Below, in pieces: positions 44,570 to 52,957 of a stretch of DNA of 64,000 nt (within the stretch, counting starts at the first letter, position 1; each line of letters opens with the position of its first letter). This DNA is from Microbacterium sp. JZ31 (lineage in GTDB: Bacteria > Actinomycetota > Actinomycetes > Actinomycetales > Microbacteriaceae): assembly GCF_016805985.1 (NCBI RefSeq), contig NZ_CP017661.1, positions 1,116,001 to 1,180,000 of the forward strand. Reading direction: 5' to 3'. A program made the position numbers and the translations under genes. The notes under the pieces are model-generated. The model did no database searches. It was given only the letters and a program-made list of their open reading frames with translations, and was not told the origin of the DNA.

Positions 44570-45982
44570 TCAACGACCGGGGTTCAGCCGGGCGATCCAC
44601 GCCTCGATCTCGTCGGCCGTGCGCGGGATGTCCGCGGACAGGTTGACGGGGCCGTCCTCGGTCATCAGGATGTCGTCCTCGATGCGCACGCCGATGCCGC
44701 GGTACTCCTCGGGCACCGTGACGTCGTCGATCTGGAAGTACAGCCCGGGCTCGATCGTGAAGACCATGCCGGGCTCCAGCACGCCGTTGTAGTACATCTC
44801 GCGACGGGCCTGCGCGCAGTCGTGCACGTCGATGCCGAGGTGGTGGCTCGTGCCGTGGACCATGTACCGGCGGTGGTGCCCGCCCCGGTCGGCGTCCAGT
44901 GCCTCCTCGGCGGTGACCGGCAGCAGCCCCCACTCGGCGGTGCGGCGCGCCAGCACGTCCATGGCGGCCTCGTGCACGGCGCGGAACTTCACGCCCGGCT
45001 TGGCGGCGGCGAACGCGGCGTCGGCGGCCTCGCGCACGGTCTCGTAGATCTTGCGCTGGATCGGCGTGAACGTGCCGTTCACGGGCAGCGTGCGCGTGAT
45101 GTCGGCGGTGTAGAGGCTGTCCACCTCGGCGCCGGCGTCGATCAGGATCAGGTCGCCCGGCAATACGGCGCCGTCGTTGCGGGTCCAGTGCAGGTAGCAG
45201 GCGTGCGGACCCGACGCGGCGATCGTGTCGTAACCCTCCCAATTGCCGTCGCTGCGGGCGCGCTGGTGGAACACGCCCTCGACGACGCGCTCGCCCCGCG
45301 GGTGCTCGATGATGCGGGGCAGCTCCCGGACGATGTCGTCGAAGCCCGCCGCCGTGACCTCCACCGCGAGGCGCATCTGCGCGATCTCGTACTCGTCCTT
45401 GCGCAGGCGCAGCTCGGAGACGAAGCGGGTCAGGTCCTCGTCCAGGTCGACGACCAGGTCGCCCTCGCGCGTCTCGAACGTGTCGATGTGGGCGGTCGGA
45501 AGTCCCAGCTCGCCCGCGACGCCGGGCAGCGCGGGGCGCGGTCCGATCCAGAACTCGCCGATCGTCGCGTCGGAGTAGAACTCGGCCGTGGTGCGGTCGG
45601 CGCGCTCGCGGAAGTACAGCGTGACGTCGTGTCCGGCGTCGGTCGGCTCGAACACGAGCACCGAGTCGGGCTCGGAGTCGTTCGCCCAGCCGGTGAGGTG
45701 CGCGAACGCCGAGTGCACGCGGAACGGGTAGTCGGTGTCGTTGCTGCGCTGCTTGAGGGGACCGGCCGGGATGACGAGGCGCTTGCCCGGGAAGGCGTCG
45801 GAGACGGCGGCGCGGCGGGCGGCGGCGTACGAGGCCTGCTCGCGCAGCGGCGGGAGCTGCTCGGGGCGCTCCGCCCAGCCCTCCGAGATCGTGTCGAGGA
45901 ACCCCTGCGGGTAGGGCTGACGGCGGTTCGTCACGCCCCGCGGCTGCTGCTCGGTGTCGGTCTTCGCCTGCGTGTCGCTCAT
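44570..45982 (-). CDS. pepP: Xaa-Pro aminopeptidase (aminopeptidase P)
   Basis: This 470-residue M24B metallopeptidase removes N-terminal residues preceding proline. All five metal ligands are visible: Asp in LILIDAGAEVDS, Asp in YTADITRT, His in TSHHLGIDVHD, Glu in FTIEPGLYF and Glu in GVRIEDDILM. The N-terminal non-catalytic domain (about 40-220) is present. It is cytosolic. The start region shows CAGACT 6 nt upstream and no ribosome site, so leaderless translation is possible here too. Confidence 0.94.
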   Translation of the reverse strand: MSDTQAKTDTEQQPRGVTNRRQPYPQGFLDTISEGWAERPEQLPPLREQASYAAARRAAVSDAFPGKRLVIPAGPLKQRSNDTDYPFRVHSAFAHLTGWANDSEPDSVLVFEPTDAGHDVTLYFRERADRTTAEFYSDATIGEFWIGPRPALPGVAGELGLPTAHIDTFETREGDLVVDLDEDLTRFVSELRLRKDEYEIAQMRLAVEVTAAGFDDIVRELPRIIEHPRGERVVEGVFHQRARSDGNWEGYDTIAASGPHACYLHWTRNDGAVLPGDLILIDAGAEVDSLYTADITRTLPVNGTFTPIQRKIYETVREAADAAFAAAKPGVKFRAVHEAAMDVLARRTAEWGLLPVTAEEALDADRGGHHRRYMVHGTSHHLGIDVHDCAQARREMYYNGVLEPGMVFTIEPGLYFQIDDVTVPEEYRGIGVRIEDDILMTEDGPVNLSADIPRTADEIEAWIARLNPGR

Positions 45983-46071
45983 GTCACCAGTCTGTCACCG
46001 CACGCCGAGCCGCGCTCGGGGGTCCGGATCGACGACCAGGACGGTAGCCGGGGGTCTCCTCGTCGCGATCC

Positions 46072-46077
46072 TAGGCT
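46072..46077 (+). promoter_or_regulatory. leaderless-type -10 for the DUF3054 gene
   Basis: TAGGCT followed by GGAGGGC (7 nt) and ATG at 46085. Confidence 0.45.
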
Positions 46078-46084
46078 GGAGGGC

Positions 46085-46459
46085 ATGGCAGTTCAGCCCC
46101 GCACCGTGCACCCGGCCGTCGCGTTCGCGATCGACGTCGTGCTCGTGCTCGTCTTCCTCGTGATCGGGCGCTCGGCGCACGGCGAGCCGTTCTTCGAGGG
46201 GTTCCTCGGCAGCGCCTGGCCCTTCCTCGTCGCACTCGTCGTCGGCTGGGTCGCGATCCTGCTGGCGCGCACGCCCGCGGCGGACGTCCTCGCCGGCGTG
46301 ATCGCGTGGATCGGCACGCTCGTGGTCGGGATGGTGCTGCGCGTGGTGTCGGGCGGCACGGCGGCCGTGCCCTTCCTCATCGTCGCGACGATCACGCTCG
46401 CGGTGCTGCTGATCGGCTGGCGGCTCATCCTGCGCCTCGTCCGTCGGCGCCGCGGCTGA
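46085..46459 (+). CDS. DUF3054 membrane protein
   Basis: This 124-residue protein has four helices, and the pattern IDVVLVLVFLVIGRSAHGE fits the start of the DUF3054 family; GWVAILLARTP and an Arg-rich C-terminus follow. Function is unknown. It ends 2 bp before the convergent EEP-family gene. Confidence 0.8.
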   Translation: MAVQPRTVHPAVAFAIDVVLVLVFLVIGRSAHGEPFFEGFLGSAWPFLVALVVGWVAILLARTPAADVLAGVIAWIGTLVVGMVLRVVSGGTAAVPFLIVATITLAVLLIGWRLILRLVRRRRG

Positions 46460-46461
46460 CG

Positions 46462-47490
46462 TCAGCCGACGGGCTCGAGCTGCACGACCAGCGGACGGTG
46501 GTCGCCGCCCGCGCCGTCCAGGTTCGTGAGCACGATGGATCCGGTCGCGCGCCACGCGTCCGAGTGCATCACGTGATCGATCGGCGCCGACAGCAGCGAC
46601 GGCACGTCGGTCGGCCAGGTGCCGACGCCGCCGTTGCCCGTCGAGGCCGCCGCGTCGTGGCAGTACCCCAGGTCGCCGTCTCCCGCGGCGAGGGAGCCCA
46701 TGTGATCGAGGGTGGCGTTGAAGTCCCCCGCGATGATGACGTTCGCGTCCTGCGGGCACTGATCCGCGATCCAGCGCAGATCCTCGCGCCACACGTCCAT
46801 GTAAGCGGGGCGCGGCGCGATCGCGTGCACGGCGACGACGGTCGGGCCCGTGCCGTCGACCGGCATGACCACGGCGCTCGGCAGCAGGGCGGTGTTGCTC
46901 GAGCCGTCGTCCGACGACTCGATCACGGCGTAGTCGCCGAGGTCGGGGGAGATCAGGATGGTGGTGACCCACGACTGCGGGCCGCGCTCGATCTCCTTGT
47001 TGTATTGCACGTGGTGCACCCACATCGGGCGCCCGAGCTCGCGCATCTCGACGGCGACGTCCTCGCCCACGCTCTGCGCGGTCTCGGGGAGCGCGATGAT
47101 GTCGGCGTCCATCGCGACCGCCGACTGCGCGATCTGGTCGGCGCCGGTCGCGTCGCCCGCCGTGTTCCACGTCATCACGCGGATGCTGCTCTCTGTCTCG
47201 GGAGGCAGGGTGTCGCCGTAGCCGCGCATGCCCAGTGTCACGCCGCCGACGATGGCGCCGAGGCCCGCGACGAGCGCCATCGACATCGCGAACGCACGCA
47301 TCGGACGGGCCAGCGCCATCAGCAGGAACAGGATCGTCAGCGCGGCGAACGCGACGACGAGCACGCCCCGCATCGACACGATCTGAGCGAACGGCATCGT
47401 CTGCTCGAGACGGAAGAACTGGGGCCAGCTGACGAGCGCGGTCGCGATGGCGAATGCCACCGTCACGAGGATCCCGAGCAAGCGCAACAC
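46462..47490 (-). CDS. membrane-anchored endonuclease/exonuclease/phosphatase family protein
   Basis: With GTG at 47490 this is a 342-residue protein with three N-terminal helices (about 1-100) and an extracytoplasmic EEP domain. Metal-site motifs are VMTWNTAG, DIIALPETAQS, VIIAGDFNATLDHMG, IDHVMHSD and the terminal GGDHRPLVV. The family cleaves phosphodiesters in DNA, RNA or lipids; the substrate is unknown. TAGTGT lies 7 nt before the GTG, supporting this start over one at 47568. Confidence 0.83.
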   Translation of the reverse strand: MLRLLGILVTVAFAIATALVSWPQFFRLEQTMPFAQIVSMRGVLVVAFAALTILFLLMALARPMRAFAMSMALVAGLGAIVGGVTLGMRGYGDTLPPETESSIRVMTWNTAGDATGADQIAQSAVAMDADIIALPETAQSVGEDVAVEMRELGRPMWVHHVQYNKEIERGPQSWVTTILISPDLGDYAVIESSDDGSSNTALLPSAVVMPVDGTGPTVVAVHAIAPRPAYMDVWREDLRWIADQCPQDANVIIAGDFNATLDHMGSLAAGDGDLGYCHDAAASTGNGGVGTWPTDVPSLLSAPIDHVMHSDAWRATGSIVLTNLDGAGGDHRPLVVQLEPVG

Positions 47491-47497
47491 GCCTCCG

Positions 47498-47503
47498 ACA
47501 CTA
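47498..47503 (-). promoter_or_regulatory. leaderless-type -10 for the EEP gene
   Basis: On the minus strand TAGTGT is followed by 7 nt and the GTG at 47490. The spacer contains GGAGG very close to the start. Confidence 0.4.
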
Positions 47504-47581
47504 ATTCGCCCCGCTGAGAAACCGGCGCACGCGGCGCGCGTATCGCGTGCGTGCGTCGTCGGGATCACCTGCGTATCGGAC

Positions 47582-47587
47582 TACGAT
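47582..47587 (+). promoter_or_regulatory. leaderless-type -10 for the PHP phosphoesterase
   Basis: TACGAT followed by 6 nt and GTG at 47594. This sets the start 49 codons inside the longest frame. Confidence 0.45.
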
Positions 47588-47593
47588 CGGCTC

Positions 47594-48466
47594 GTGGGCG
47601 ACGACGGGGACAGGCGGTTCAGCGGGCCGAGCGACCTGCATCTGCACTCCACCCGGTCGGACGGAACCGAGCCTCCCGCCGACGTCATGGCGGCCGCGCA
47701 CCGGCACGGGCTGCGCACCGTCGCGCTCACGGATCACGACACGACGGCCGGATGGGCCGAGGCCGCGGAGGCATGCACATCGCTCGGCATGACGCTGCTG
47801 CCGGGCATGGAGTTCTCCGCCAAGCACGACTGGCGCAGCGTGCACGTGCTGTCGTACCTGTTCGATCCGGACGACGCGCCGCTGCGTGCCGAGATGGACC
47901 GCATCCGCGGCGACCGGATCGGCCGGGCCGAGCGGATCGTCGCCAACATCGCCCGCGACTACGACCTGACCTGGGACGACGTGCTCGCGCAGACGATGCA
48001 GGACGCGACGGTGGGTCGCCCGCACATCGCCGACGCGCTCGTTGCGCGCGGGCTGGCTCGCGACCGCACGGAGGCCTTCGACGGCATCCTGCACCCGCGC
48101 GAGGGGTACTACGAGCCGCACTACGCGCCCGATCCCTTCCGTGCCGTCGAGCTCGTCACGGCGGCCGGGGGCGTCGCGATCATCGCGCATCCGGGTGGCC
48201 GCGGCCGCATGATGCCCGATTCCGTCCTGCACGCGCTGATCGACGCAGGGCTGGCGGGCTTCGAGATCGGGCACCGCGAGAACTCGGCGCAGGGCAAGCG
48301 CATCCTGCGCCGGATCGCCGAGGAGCGCGACCTGATCGTCACCGGCTCGAGCGACTACCACGGCCGCGGCAAGCCGAACCTGCCGGGTGAGAACACGACG
48401 AGCGACGACATGGTGGCGCGCATCATCGAGCGCGCCACCGGCACCGCGCCGGTCCACCCGGCGTAG
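47594..48466 (+). CDS. PHP-domain phosphoesterase (TrpH/RNase AM-like)
   Basis: This 290-residue protein has the PHP metal motifs in order: SDLHLHSTRSDGTEPP (about 13-28), LTDHDTTAGW, GMEFSAKHDWRSVHVLSY, IIAHPGGRGR and GSSDYHGRGK. Related proteins hydrolyse nucleoside 3',5'-bisphosphates or the 5' ends of short RNAs; which applies here is not decidable. The interposed helical domain (about 115-175) is typical. Confidence 0.88.
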   Translation: MGDDGDRRFSGPSDLHLHSTRSDGTEPPADVMAAAHRHGLRTVALTDHDTTAGWAEAAEACTSLGMTLLPGMEFSAKHDWRSVHVLSYLFDPDDAPLRAEMDRIRGDRIGRAERIVANIARDYDLTWDDVLAQTMQDATVGRPHIADALVARGLARDRTEAFDGILHPREGYYEPHYAPDPFRAVELVTAAGGVAIIAHPGGRGRMMPDSVLHALIDAGLAGFEIGHRENSAQGKRILRRIAEERDLIVTGSSDYHGRGKPNLPGENTTSDDMVARIIERATGTAPVHPA

Positions 48467-48476
48467 GGCCGCTCCG

Positions 48477-48499
48477 CGCCCGCGGTGGGACCGCGGGCG
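48477..48499. terminator. bidirectional terminator between PHP and helicase genes
   Basis: A perfect 10-bp stem CGCCCGCGGT/ACCGCGGGCG with a GGG loop lies between two convergent genes. Confidence 0.75.
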
Positions 48500-48505
48500 G
48501 GAGGG

Positions 48506-49921
48506 TCAGGCGCCCTGCGGTGCCTGGCCCGACGGGCGGCGCCGACGACGCCGGCGCGGGGCCGCCTTGCCGTCGTGGTGCTCCTTGCCCGCGCCGTCGT
48601 GCGTGCCCGAACCCTCGGGCTTCTCGCCGGTCTCGGTCGCAGCGGCGGGAGAGTCGGACGATCCGCGACGACGCGTGCGCTGACGGCCCTCGCCGTCCGA
48701 GCGGCGCTCGGGACGCGGACGCTCCGCCTTGGGGGCCGTCGTCAGGCGGCCCTTGGTGCCGGCCGGGATGTCCAGGTCGGTGTACAGGTGCGGGCTCGAC
48801 GAGTAGGTCTCGGTCGGCTCCGGCTGCCCGAACTCGAGGGCGCGGTTGATGAGGGCCCACTTGTGCAGGTCGTCCCAGTCGACGAACGTGATCGCGATGC
48901 CCGTGCGGCCCGCACGACCCGTGCGGCCGGCGCGGTGCAGGTACGTCTTGTCGTCGTCCGGGATCGTGTGGTTGATCACGTGCGTGACATCGTCGACGTC
49001 GATGCCGCGCGCCGCGACATCCGTCGCCACCAGCACGTCCTTCTTGCCGGCCTTGAACGCCGCCATCGAGCGCTCGCGCTGCTCCTGGCCCATGTCGCCG
49101 TGCACGCCGCCGACGCTGAAGCCGCGGTCGGTGAGCTCGTCGACGAGACGCTGGGCGGCGCGCTTCGTGCGCGTGAAGATCACGGTCTTGCCGCGGCCCT
49201 CGGCCTGCAGGATGCGCGCGATGACCTCGTCCTTGTCGAGCGAGTGCGCGCGGTAGATGACGTGCTTGATGTTCGCCTGCGTCAGGCCCTCATCCGGATC
49301 CGTCGCGCGGATGTGGATGGGGTTCGTCATGAAGCGGCGGGCGAGCGAGACGATCGGGCCGGGCATGGTCGCGCTGAACAGCTGCGTGTGACGCACCTGC
49401 GCGACCTTCTGGAAGATCTTCTCGATGTCGGCGAGGAAGCCGAGGTCGAGCATCTTGTCCGCCTCATCGAGCACGACCTCGGTCGCGTTCGACAGGTCGA
49501 GCAGACGCTGGCCCGCGAGGTCGATCAGGCGGCCGGGCGTGCCGACGACGATCTGCGCGCCGGCCTTGAGCTGCTCGATCTGGCCCTCGTACGCCTTGCC
49601 GCCGTAGATCGCGACGACGTTCGTGGCGCGGTTCGAGGTCAGCAGGTCCATGTCCTCGTAGACCTGCACCGCGAGCTCGCGGGTGGGGACGACGATGAGC
49701 GCCTTGACGCCCGGCTCGGGGTTCTGGCCGAGGCGCTGGACGACGGGGATGCCGAATCCGAAGGTCTTGCCCGTGCCGGTCTTGGCCTGGCCGATCACGT
49801 CCTGGCCCGGCAGGGCGAGGGGGATGGTCTGCTCCTGGATGGGGAACGCGTCGACGATCCCCTTCGCGGCGAGGGCGTCGACGATGTCCTGGTCGACACC
49901 GAGGTCGGTGAAAGTGGTCAC
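48506..49921 (-). CDS. DEAD-box RNA helicase (RhlE-like)
   Basis: This 471-residue ATP-dependent RNA helicase has Q motif and Walker A (FPIQEQTIPL, AKTGTGKTFGFG), PTRELAVQV, TPGRLIDL, VLDEADKML, SATMP and the C-terminal HRAGRTGRAGRTG. A basic, Arg-rich disordered tail of about 90 residues probably contacts RNA. GTG at 49921 starts with TTFTDLGVDQDIV. The adjacent divergent ferritin-like gene is the neighbour I recall in mycobacteria for the rhlE homologue. Confidence 0.93.
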   Translation of the reverse strand: MTTFTDLGVDQDIVDALAAKGIVDAFPIQEQTIPLALPGQDVIGQAKTGTGKTFGFGIPVVQRLGQNPEPGVKALIVVPTRELAVQVYEDMDLLTSNRATNVVAIYGGKAYEGQIEQLKAGAQIVVGTPGRLIDLAGQRLLDLSNATEVVLDEADKMLDLGFLADIEKIFQKVAQVRHTQLFSATMPGPIVSLARRFMTNPIHIRATDPDEGLTQANIKHVIYRAHSLDKDEVIARILQAEGRGKTVIFTRTKRAAQRLVDELTDRGFSVGGVHGDMGQEQRERSMAAFKAGKKDVLVATDVAARGIDVDDVTHVINHTIPDDDKTYLHRAGRTGRAGRTGIAITFVDWDDLHKWALINRALEFGQPEPTETYSSSPHLYTDLDIPAGTKGRLTTAPKAERPRPERRSDGEGRQRTRRRGSSDSPAAATETGEKPEGSGTHDGAGKEHHDGKAAPRRRRRRRPSGQAPQGA

Positions 49922-50110
49922 GATGTTCAGGTGGCCTGTCCGGCAGCCGTCGCTGCCTGGGAGATGGGATCCACGCCCTTCTCTGCTCCAGGCGCGGCGG
50001 CCCCGATCCGTCGCCGGGGACCGTATCAGCCTACCGGAGCAGCCTGACACTCCCCGGAGCGGGGCACCTCGATGCGGATCCGCGTTGCGGTTGGGACCGG
50101 GCCGCACCCG

Positions 50111-50116
50111 TAGGCT
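50111..50116 (+). promoter_or_regulatory. leaderless-type -10 for the ferritin-like gene
   Basis: TAGGCT followed by 7 nt and GTG at 50124. Confidence 0.45.
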
Positions 50117-50123
50117 TAGGCCC

Positions 50124-50840
50124 GTGGTCAACTGGAGGTTCTGGCGGCGCCGACCGCCCGCGCGGATGCTGCGACTGCGGTCCCGCGGCGACATGGGCGA
50201 CGCCCGGCGCGTCGACTTCGAGGAGCTCGCGCCCGACGTCGAGACCTTCCTCGGCCAGGCCGCCTACCTCCAGCTCGGCTACTTCGAGACGCTGACCCGG
50301 CTCATCCGCGCCACTCCCGACCTGCGCGAGAAGGAGGCGCTGTCGCTCGCGGCGGGCGCCGCGCTCGTGAAGCACCGCGCGATCATCGACGTGATCCGGG
50401 ACCGCGGTGAGGATCCGGCCGCCATCATGCGCCCCTTCCAGGAGCAGCTCGACGGCTTCCGCCGCGCGACGATCGGCGCCCGGCCCCGCGAGACCATGCT
50501 GTCCGTGCACATCACGGCGGGCATGCTCGACGACTTCTACCGCGCGCTGGCCGCGAGCTACGGCGAGACCGGGCGCCGCATCGCGCGGATCCTGAACGTC
50601 GACAGCGATCGCGAGTTGATCGTCGACCTGATCCGCGCGACCATCGACGAGGACGACGAAATGCGCTCCCTGCTGTCGATGTGGGCCCGTCGCCTTGTGG
50701 GCGACACGCTGCTCGTCGCGCGCGCGGCGCTGCGCCCGCGGCGCCTCGGCCTCGACGACGAGAAGAAGGTCGAGCCGGTGTTCACCGCCCTCATGGCCGC
50801 GCACGCCCGCCGCATGGACGCCCTCGGTCTCGCGTCGTAG
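50124..50840 (+). CDS. ferritin-like fold protein (MiaE-2-like)
   Basis: This 238-residue, mostly helical protein matches the actinobacterial family described as ferritin-like or MiaE_2-like: FLGQAAYLQLGYFETLTRLIRATPDL, ALVKHRAIIDVIRDRGEDP and TIDEDDEMRSLLSMWARRLVGD. Glu and His positions could hold a di-iron site (for example E97-type and H-containing helices), but I cannot confirm them. tRNA hydroxylation is only the family label. It is divergent from the RNA helicase. Confidence 0.75.
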   Translation: MVNWRFWRRRPPARMLRLRSRGDMGDARRVDFEELAPDVETFLGQAAYLQLGYFETLTRLIRATPDLREKEALSLAAGAALVKHRAIIDVIRDRGEDPAAIMRPFQEQLDGFRRATIGARPRETMLSVHITAGMLDDFYRALAASYGETGRRIARILNVDSDRELIVDLIRATIDEDDEMRSLLSMWARRLVGDTLLVARAALRPRRLGLDDEKKVEPVFTALMAAHARRMDALGLAS

Positions 50841-50885
50841 CTTTCGCATGACGGTCTTCGTGCACTCTGGTGACGGTTCTCAGGG

Positions 50886-50939
50886 GATGCCGCCTGCTCA
50901 GGACTGATCCTCGGATGACCGCTCTGAGAAGACGGCATC
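50886..50939. other. imperfect inverted repeat downstream of the ferritin-like gene
   Basis: GATGCCGCCTGCTCAG (50886-50901) and CTGAGAAGACGGCATC (50924-50939) pair at 14 of 16 positions around a 22-nt loop. It may be a terminator or the remains of a small element. The rest of the gap from 50841 to 51065 shows only the ribosome site of the next gene. Confidence 0.45.
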
Positions 50940-51065
50940 TTCTGAGAAGCCGGTGCCCCGGTGGTGGCTCGAGCTCGGGATTCGGGCATTCACGGGCGCG
51001 CCGCAGGAGCACGCAATAGCCTGAGCCATGGGCAGTGAGCGTCGCGCGGCCCGAAGGAGGAGCCC

Positions 51066-52235
51066 GTGCTGCCCGTGGTCGACATCGTGATCGTGGTGCT
51101 GCTGATCGTCGCGCTGGTGATCGGGCTGCGCGTCGGGCTGTTCTCCGCCCTCGGCACGCTGTGCGGCCTCGTGATCGGCGGGCTCGCGGCGCCGTGGGTG
51201 TTGCCACTGCTGGCCGGGATCGTCGAGCCGATGTGGCGCCCGCTGACCGTGGTCGGCGGCGCGATCGCCCTGCTCGCGATCGGCGCGACGCTCGGGTCCA
51301 TCGTCGGATCGACTATCCGCCGCGGCGCGGACAAGCTGCGGCTGAAGGTCGTCGAGCGGCTGCTGGGCGGGGTGCTGGGCGCGGTCGCGGCCGCGCTCGC
51401 TCTCACGCTCGTGGGCTCGGGCATCGTCAGCGCGGGCATCCCGGTCGTCTCCTCGGCGGTCGCCTCGTCCAACGCGCTGCGCACGATCGACCGCCTCACG
51501 CCGCCGCCCGTGTCCGAGGCGATGGCCCGGCTGCATGCCGCGATCCTCGGCGAGACGGTGCTGCCGACGATCAGCGGCCTGCTGGGCGAAGTGGACACGT
51601 CCACGTCCGCGACCGTCGACACGGAGGACCCGGCGCTGCGCACCGCGGCGGCCTCGGTGGCCCGCATCCACGGTGCGAACTCGTGCGGCCGCGGCGCGAG
51701 CGGCACCGGATTCGTCGCGGCCGAGGACCTGCTGGTGACGAACGCGCACGTCGTCGCAGGGATGGACACGCCGATCGTCGAGCTGCCGGGGGAGCCGGCG
51801 CGAGACGGCCGCGTCGTGTACTTCGATGCGGTCGACGACCTCGCGGTGATCTCGGTGGACGTGGACGCGGCGGCGCTGCCGATCGTCGAGCCGCTCGCGA
51901 ACGGCGATCCCGCCGTCATCCAGGGCTTCCCGTACGGCGGGCCGTTCCGCACGACGACGGCCTCGATCGCGGCCGTCGGGGCCGCGCCGATCGCCGACAT
52001 CTACGGCGGATCCGTCGCGCCGCGCGAGGTCTACGCGCTGGCGGCGGCCGTGTATCCCGGCAATTCGGGCGGTCCGGTGCTGACGACGGAGGGCGCCGTG
52101 GCCGGTGTCATCTTCGCGCGCGACGAGCTGCAGGCCGACGTCGGCTACGCCATGACGACCAGCGAGCTGATGCCGGCGCTGGAGCAGGTGGATGCGGCCG
52201 GCGACGCCGTGTCGACGGGCGACTGCGTGGGCTGA
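51066..52235 (+). CDS. MarP-like membrane serine protease
   Basis: This 389-residue protein has four N-terminal helices (about 1-120, CvpA-like) and an extracytoplasmic trypsin-like domain. The triad is visible: His in LVTNAHVVAG, Asp in AVDDLAVISV and Ser in YPGNSGGPVL. Cysteines in NSCGRGASGTGF and near the end (TGDCVG) could form the stabilising disulfide known in mycobacterial MarP, which supports acid resistance. GTG at 51066 follows AAGGAGG. Confidence 0.88.
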   Translation: MLPVVDIVIVVLLIVALVIGLRVGLFSALGTLCGLVIGGLAAPWVLPLLAGIVEPMWRPLTVVGGAIALLAIGATLGSIVGSTIRRGADKLRLKVVERLLGGVLGAVAAALALTLVGSGIVSAGIPVVSSAVASSNALRTIDRLTPPPVSEAMARLHAAILGETVLPTISGLLGEVDTSTSATVDTEDPALRTAAASVARIHGANSCGRGASGTGFVAAEDLLVTNAHVVAGMDTPIVELPGEPARDGRVVYFDAVDDLAVISVDVDAAALPIVEPLANGDPAVIQGFPYGGPFRTTTASIAAVGAAPIADIYGGSVAPREVYALAAAVYPGNSGGPVLTTEGAVAGVIFARDELQADVGYAMTTSELMPALEQVDAAGDAVSTGDCVG

Positions 52236-52278
52236 CCCTCCGGTCGGGGGAGCCGGAGAGTCGAGCCGCGGCCGACGA

Positions 52279-52569
52279 TCAGGCCAGGTTGAGGCGCTTG
52301 CTCACGGCGGCGTCGCGGGTCGCACGGACGCGGCTGATCGCGTCGGTGCCGAACCACGAGACGACCGCCGCGGCCACGAGCGTGATCAGCCACGTCAGCG
52401 CGTTCGCCTCGCCGAGGCCGCTCCACGTGCAGATGCCGTAGGCCAGCGCGGCGACCGCGCCCGCGATCGCCGGAGCGAGCGCCACGCCGCGCGTGGAGCG
52501 GCGTGGCAGCGCGAAGTGGATGCCGACGCCGATCGCGACCGCGGCGACGAGCGCGAGCAGGATGTACAT
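52279..52569 (-). CDS. small three-helix membrane protein, unknown function
   Basis: This 96-residue protein has helices at about 2-20, 30-50 and 55-75, then a basic tail. I do not recognise a family. It lies 4 bp downstream of the DUF3107 gene on the same strand, so it is probably co-transcribed with it, and its end faces the protease gene. Confidence 0.6.
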   Translation of the reverse strand: MYILLALVAAVAIGVGIHFALPRRSTRGVALAPAIAGAVAALAYGICTWSGLGEANALTWLITLVAAAVVSWFGTDAISRVRATRDAAVSKRLNLA

Positions 52570-52573
52570 GGCG

Positions 52574-52798
52574 TCAGGCGACGAAGCCGACGCGGCGGGT
52601 CTCCTCGCTGCCGACCTCGACGAACGCCAGGTTCGCGGTCGGGACGATGTAGGAGTTGCCCTTGACGTCCGTGAAGGACAGGTGGCTCTGCCCGTTGTCG
52701 AGGGCGGCGGCGATGGCGGTCTTGACGGCCTCGGCGCTGTCCGACGACTCGAAGCTCAGCTCGCGGCCGGTGTTGGTGATGCCGATGCGGATGTCCAC
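52574..52798 (-). CDS. DUF3107 protein
   Basis: This 74-residue protein, starting at GTG (VDIRIGITNTGRELSFES), matches the small DUF3107 family of actinobacteria, with TDVKGNSYIVPTANLAFVEVG and a terminal RRVGF. AAAGGCAG precedes it. Function is unknown, but homologues lie close to adnAB and rhlE in other actinobacteria as I recall. It is divergent from adnA. Confidence 0.88.
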   Translation of the reverse strand: MDIRIGITNTGRELSFESSDSAEAVKTAIAAALDNGQSHLSFTDVKGNSYIVPTANLAFVEVGSEETRRVGFVA

Positions 52799-52944
52799 GG
52801 GTGACTGCCTTTCGTCGCGCCAGAAGCCCTCAGCGGGCCGGGCTTCAACTCTATGGCAGGCGGCCGACACGGTAGGCGGCTGAACGCTGAGGGCGAACGC
52901 TGCCGGCCCCCGGGCGTCGCGGCGACGATGTCGGACACCGCGAT

Positions 52945-52950
52945 TAGCGT
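52945..52950 (+). promoter_or_regulatory. leaderless-type -10 for adnA
   Basis: TAGCGT followed by GGGAGGC (7 nt) and ATG at 52958. Confidence 0.4.
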
Positions 52951-52957
52951 GGGAGGC

